The notes under the pieces were generated by a model, which worked only from the letters and a program-made list of their open reading frames with translations, ran no database searches and had not been told where the DNA came from. 64,000 nt of DNA, taken from contig QDFX01000015.1 in assembly GCA_003347645.1 (NCBI GenBank), positions 34,700 to 98,699 on the forward strand, written 5' to 3'. Of the stretch, positions 62,066 to 64,000 are shown one piece after another. The position numbers were made by a program, and so were the translations under genes. The DNA is from Rhizobiaceae bacterium CPCC 101076. Lineage in GTDB: Bacteria; Pseudomonadota; Alphaproteobacteria; Rhizobiales; Methylopilaceae. Position 1 is the stretch's first letter. The number at the start of each line of letters is the position of its first letter.

Positions 62066-63718
62066 TCAGCGGCTGAACTTCTTGTACTTCAGCCGTTTCG
62101 GCTCGACGGCATCGGGACCGAGGCGACGCTTCTTGTCTTCCTCGTAGTCCTGGAAATTGCCCTCGAACCATTCGACATGGCTGTCGCCCTCGAAGGCCAG
62201 CATGTGCGTCGCAATACGGTCGAGGAACATGCGATCATGGCTGATGACCACGGCGCAGCCGGCGAAATCTTCCAGCGCTTCTTCGAGTGCGCGGAGCGTC
62301 TCGACGTCGAGGTCGTTGGTCGGCTCGTCGAGGAGAAGGACGTTTGCGCCCGACTTCAGCATCTTGGCGAGATGGACGCGGTTGCGCTCACCACCCGAGA
62401 GCTGGCCGACCTTCTTCTGCTGGTCGGAGCCCTTGAAGTTGAAGGCCGAGGTGTAGGCGCGCGAGTTCACCTCTTTCTTGCCGAGGTAGATGATGTCGTT
62501 GCCGCCGGAGATCTCTTCCCAGACGTTCTTGTTGGGATCGAGCGCGTCGCGCGACTGATCGACATAGCCGAGTTGCACGCTCTCGCCGATTTCGATCTTT
62601 CCGGCATCCGGCGTTTCCTGACCGGTGAGCATGCGGAAGAGCGTGGTCTTGCCGGCGCCGTTCGGGCCGATGACGCCGACAATGCCGCCGGGCGGCAGCT
62701 TGAAGGTGAGGTCATCGATCAGCAGGCGGTCGGCGAAGCCCTTGGTGAGGCCGGTGAAATCGACCACGTTGTTGCCCAGGCGCTCGGCGACGGGAATGAC
62801 GATCTGCGCCGTGCCCGGCGCCTTGTCGGCAGCCTTCTTGACCAGTTCATCATAACGCTGGATGCGCGCCTTGCTCTTGGCCTGACGGGCCTTGGGCGAG
62901 GCGGAAATCCATTCGGACTCGGCGGCGAGGGCGCGCTGGCGGGCGCTGTCTTCACTGGCCTCCTGGGCGAGGCGCTTCTGCTTCTGGCCGAGCCATGAGG
63001 AGTAATTGCCCTCGTAGGGAATGCCGCGGCCGCGGTCGAGTTCGAGGATCCAGCTCGTGACGTTGTCCAGGAAATAGCGATCGTGGGTGACGATCAGGAT
63101 CGCGCCCGGATAGTTGCGGAGGTGGTTCTCCAGCCACTGCGTCGTCTCGGCGTCGAGATGGTTGGTCGGTTCGTCGAGGAGGAGCAGGTCCGGCTGTTCG
63201 AGCAGGAGCTTGCAGAGGGCAACGCGGCGGCGCTCACCGCCTGAGAGATTGTTCGGATCCGCGTCGTCCGGCGGGCAGCGGAGCGCCTCCATTGCCTGGT
63301 CGACGCGGGCATCGAGATCCCAGAGGCCCTGAGCCTCGATCTCGTCCTGCAGCTTGGTCATCTCGTCCGCGGTCTCGTCGGAATAGTTCACCGCGAGATC
63401 GTTGTAGCGGTCGAGGATCGCCTGCTTCTCGGCGACGCCGAGCATGACGTTCTGGCGGACCGTCAGCGAAGGATCGAGGTGCGGTTCCTGCGGCAGGTAG
63501 CCGACCTTGGCGCCCTGTGCGGCCCAAGCCTCGCCGTTAAACTCCTTGTCGATGCCGGCCATGATGCGCAGCAGGCTCGACTTGCCGGAGCCGTTGACGC
63601 CGAGCACGCCGATCTTGGCGTCCGGATAGAAGGAGAGGTGAACGTTCTCGAGGACCTTCTTGCCGCCCGGATAGGTCTTCGACAGGCCACTCATGTGGTA
63701 GATGAACTGACGTGCCAT
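62066..63718 (-). CDS. ettA: Energy-dependent translational throttle protein EttA (ABC-F)
   Basis: 550 residues. Two ABC domains with Walker [17 protein letters not shown] and [16 protein letters not shown], signatures [16 protein letters not shown] and [16 protein letters not shown], and Walker [13 protein letters not shown] and [12 protein letters not shown]. The arm and linker ([30 protein letters not shown]) fit EttA, as do [15 protein letters not shown] and the C-terminal [19 protein letters not shown]. It binds the ribosomal E site and adjusts translation to the ATP/ADP ratio. Start at [12 protein letters not shown]; the longer frame upstream is unsupported. Confidence 0.97.
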   Translation of the reverse strand: MARQFIYHMSGLSKTYPGGKKVLENVHLSFYPDAKIGVLGVNGSGKSSLLRIMAGIDKEFNGEAWAAQGAKVGYLPQEPHLDPSLTVRQNVMLGVAEKQAILDRYNDLAVNYSDETADEMTKLQDEIEAQGLWDLDARVDQAMEALRCPPDDADPNNLSGGERRRVALCKLLLEQPDLLLLDEPTNHLDAETTQWLENHLRNYPGAILIVTHDRYFLDNVTSWILELDRGRGIPYEGNYSSWLGQKQKRLAQEASEDSARQRALAAESEWISASPKARQAKSKARIQRYDELVKKAADKAPGTAQIVIPVAERLGNNVVDFTGLTKGFADRLLIDDLTFKLPPGGIVGVIGPNGAGKTTLFRMLTGQETPDAGKIEIGESVQLGYVDQSRDALDPNKNVWEEISGGNDIIYLGKKEVNSRAYTSAFNFKGSDQQKKVGQLSGGERNRVHLAKMLKSGANVLLLDEPTNDLDVETLRALEEALEDFAGCAVVISHDRMFLDRIATHMLAFEGDSHVEWFEGNFQDYEEDKKRRLGPDAVEPKRLKYKKFSR

Positions 63719-64000
63719 GGCGGCCGCGCTCCGGATATTTTTGCTGGGACTGGGATTTTGGCGTTGTTCTAGAGGGCGGAGCGGGGACGGGCAAGGGCAA
63801 GATGGGCGCGCTTCATCCTCGCCTGCCCAAAACAACGATGTCGGAAAGATCGCCCCTCGGAGGGGCGGGGGATGCGGTCGCATCCTCTGAATGGTTTGTG
63901 TGTTGACGCGATCCGCATCCCACGCACGGCGGTTAAGTCGGAGGAGGCGGGCGCTTCCACGGCCGATGGCCGTCGAAGGTTTGAGAGCCTTCGAAGACCA
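63719..64000. other. Upstream region of ettA, no gene seen
   Basis: The last 282 bases hold no supported ORF on either strand. The part before ettA should carry its promoter, which I could not place. A gene on the other side of the window end may begin soon after. Confidence 0.5.

Overview
The window is a GC-rich chromosomal segment of an alphaproteobacterium, most probably a member of the Hyphomicrobiales (Rhizobiales). Supporting signs are the dnaG-rpoD pair with alphaproteobacterial RpoD length, the SahR-type metF regulator with its CATAAAGATATCTTTATG operator, an NAD-formate dehydrogenase of the methylotroph type, urt/ure clustering, short intergenic palindromic repeats of several families, and very dense operons with ATGA/TGATG overlaps. 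No phage, transposase, CRISPR array or plasmid gene was seen; this is a core and metabolic region.

Layout. 1-1073: end of a polar amino-acid ABC transporter (two permeases). 1077-5795: a hypothetical gene, then primase (dnaG) and the housekeeping sigma factor (rpoD). 5803-21128: a mixed stretch with small membrane proteins, an L,D-transpeptidase, a SpoU methyltransferase, an exported patatin, a LysR regulator next to formate dehydrogenase, an HPP-CBS protein, a RecD-like helicase, panD, a heme-domain adenylate cyclase, a CAT-anticodon tRNA, an exported epoxide hydrolase with a cupin, and a glycosyltransferase.

21135-33490 (minus strand): a 12-kb nitrogen-scavenging directon reading urtABCDE (urea ABC importer) then ureD, a fused ureAB, a GFA-family gene, ureC, a DUF6314 gene, ureE, ureF, ureG and two small genes. 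A near-perfect sigma-54 promoter lies 53 bases ahead of urtA. Two copies of one palindromic repeat sit inside the operon, and in both cases the repeat end forms the ribosome-binding site of the next gene (ureF, urtE).

33981-40053: an exported iron/copper redox cluster (imelysin, multicopper oxidase, di-heme DUF1111 protein, second imelysin, DUF1513 protein). 40179-41876: a PAP2 phosphatase and an RpiR regulator. 42031-48586: an ethanolamine-type permease, a glutamine-synthetase-like ligase, an aldehyde dehydrogenase, an iron alcohol dehydrogenase and a glutamine amidotransferase-like hydrolase. Together these could form a cobalamin-independent route turning ethanolamine (or another amino alcohol) into a gamma-glutamyl amide, aldehyde, acid and finally glycine plus glutamate. 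This is the best candidate here for a little-described system.

48723-51938: gnd-zwf-pgl (oxidative pentose phosphate/Entner-Doudoroff entry). 51984-57040: bioM-bioN and two tandem bioY genes (biotin ECF importer) translationally coupled to an acyl-CoA ligase and a thiolase-like protein that lacks two of the usual catalytic residues. 57024-61874: a small secreted protein, murI, a GNAT acetyltransferase, metF with its SahR-like regulator, and a lysine/alanine-rich histone H1-like protein. 62066-63718: ettA. All functional calls come from reading motifs by eye; no database search was possible.
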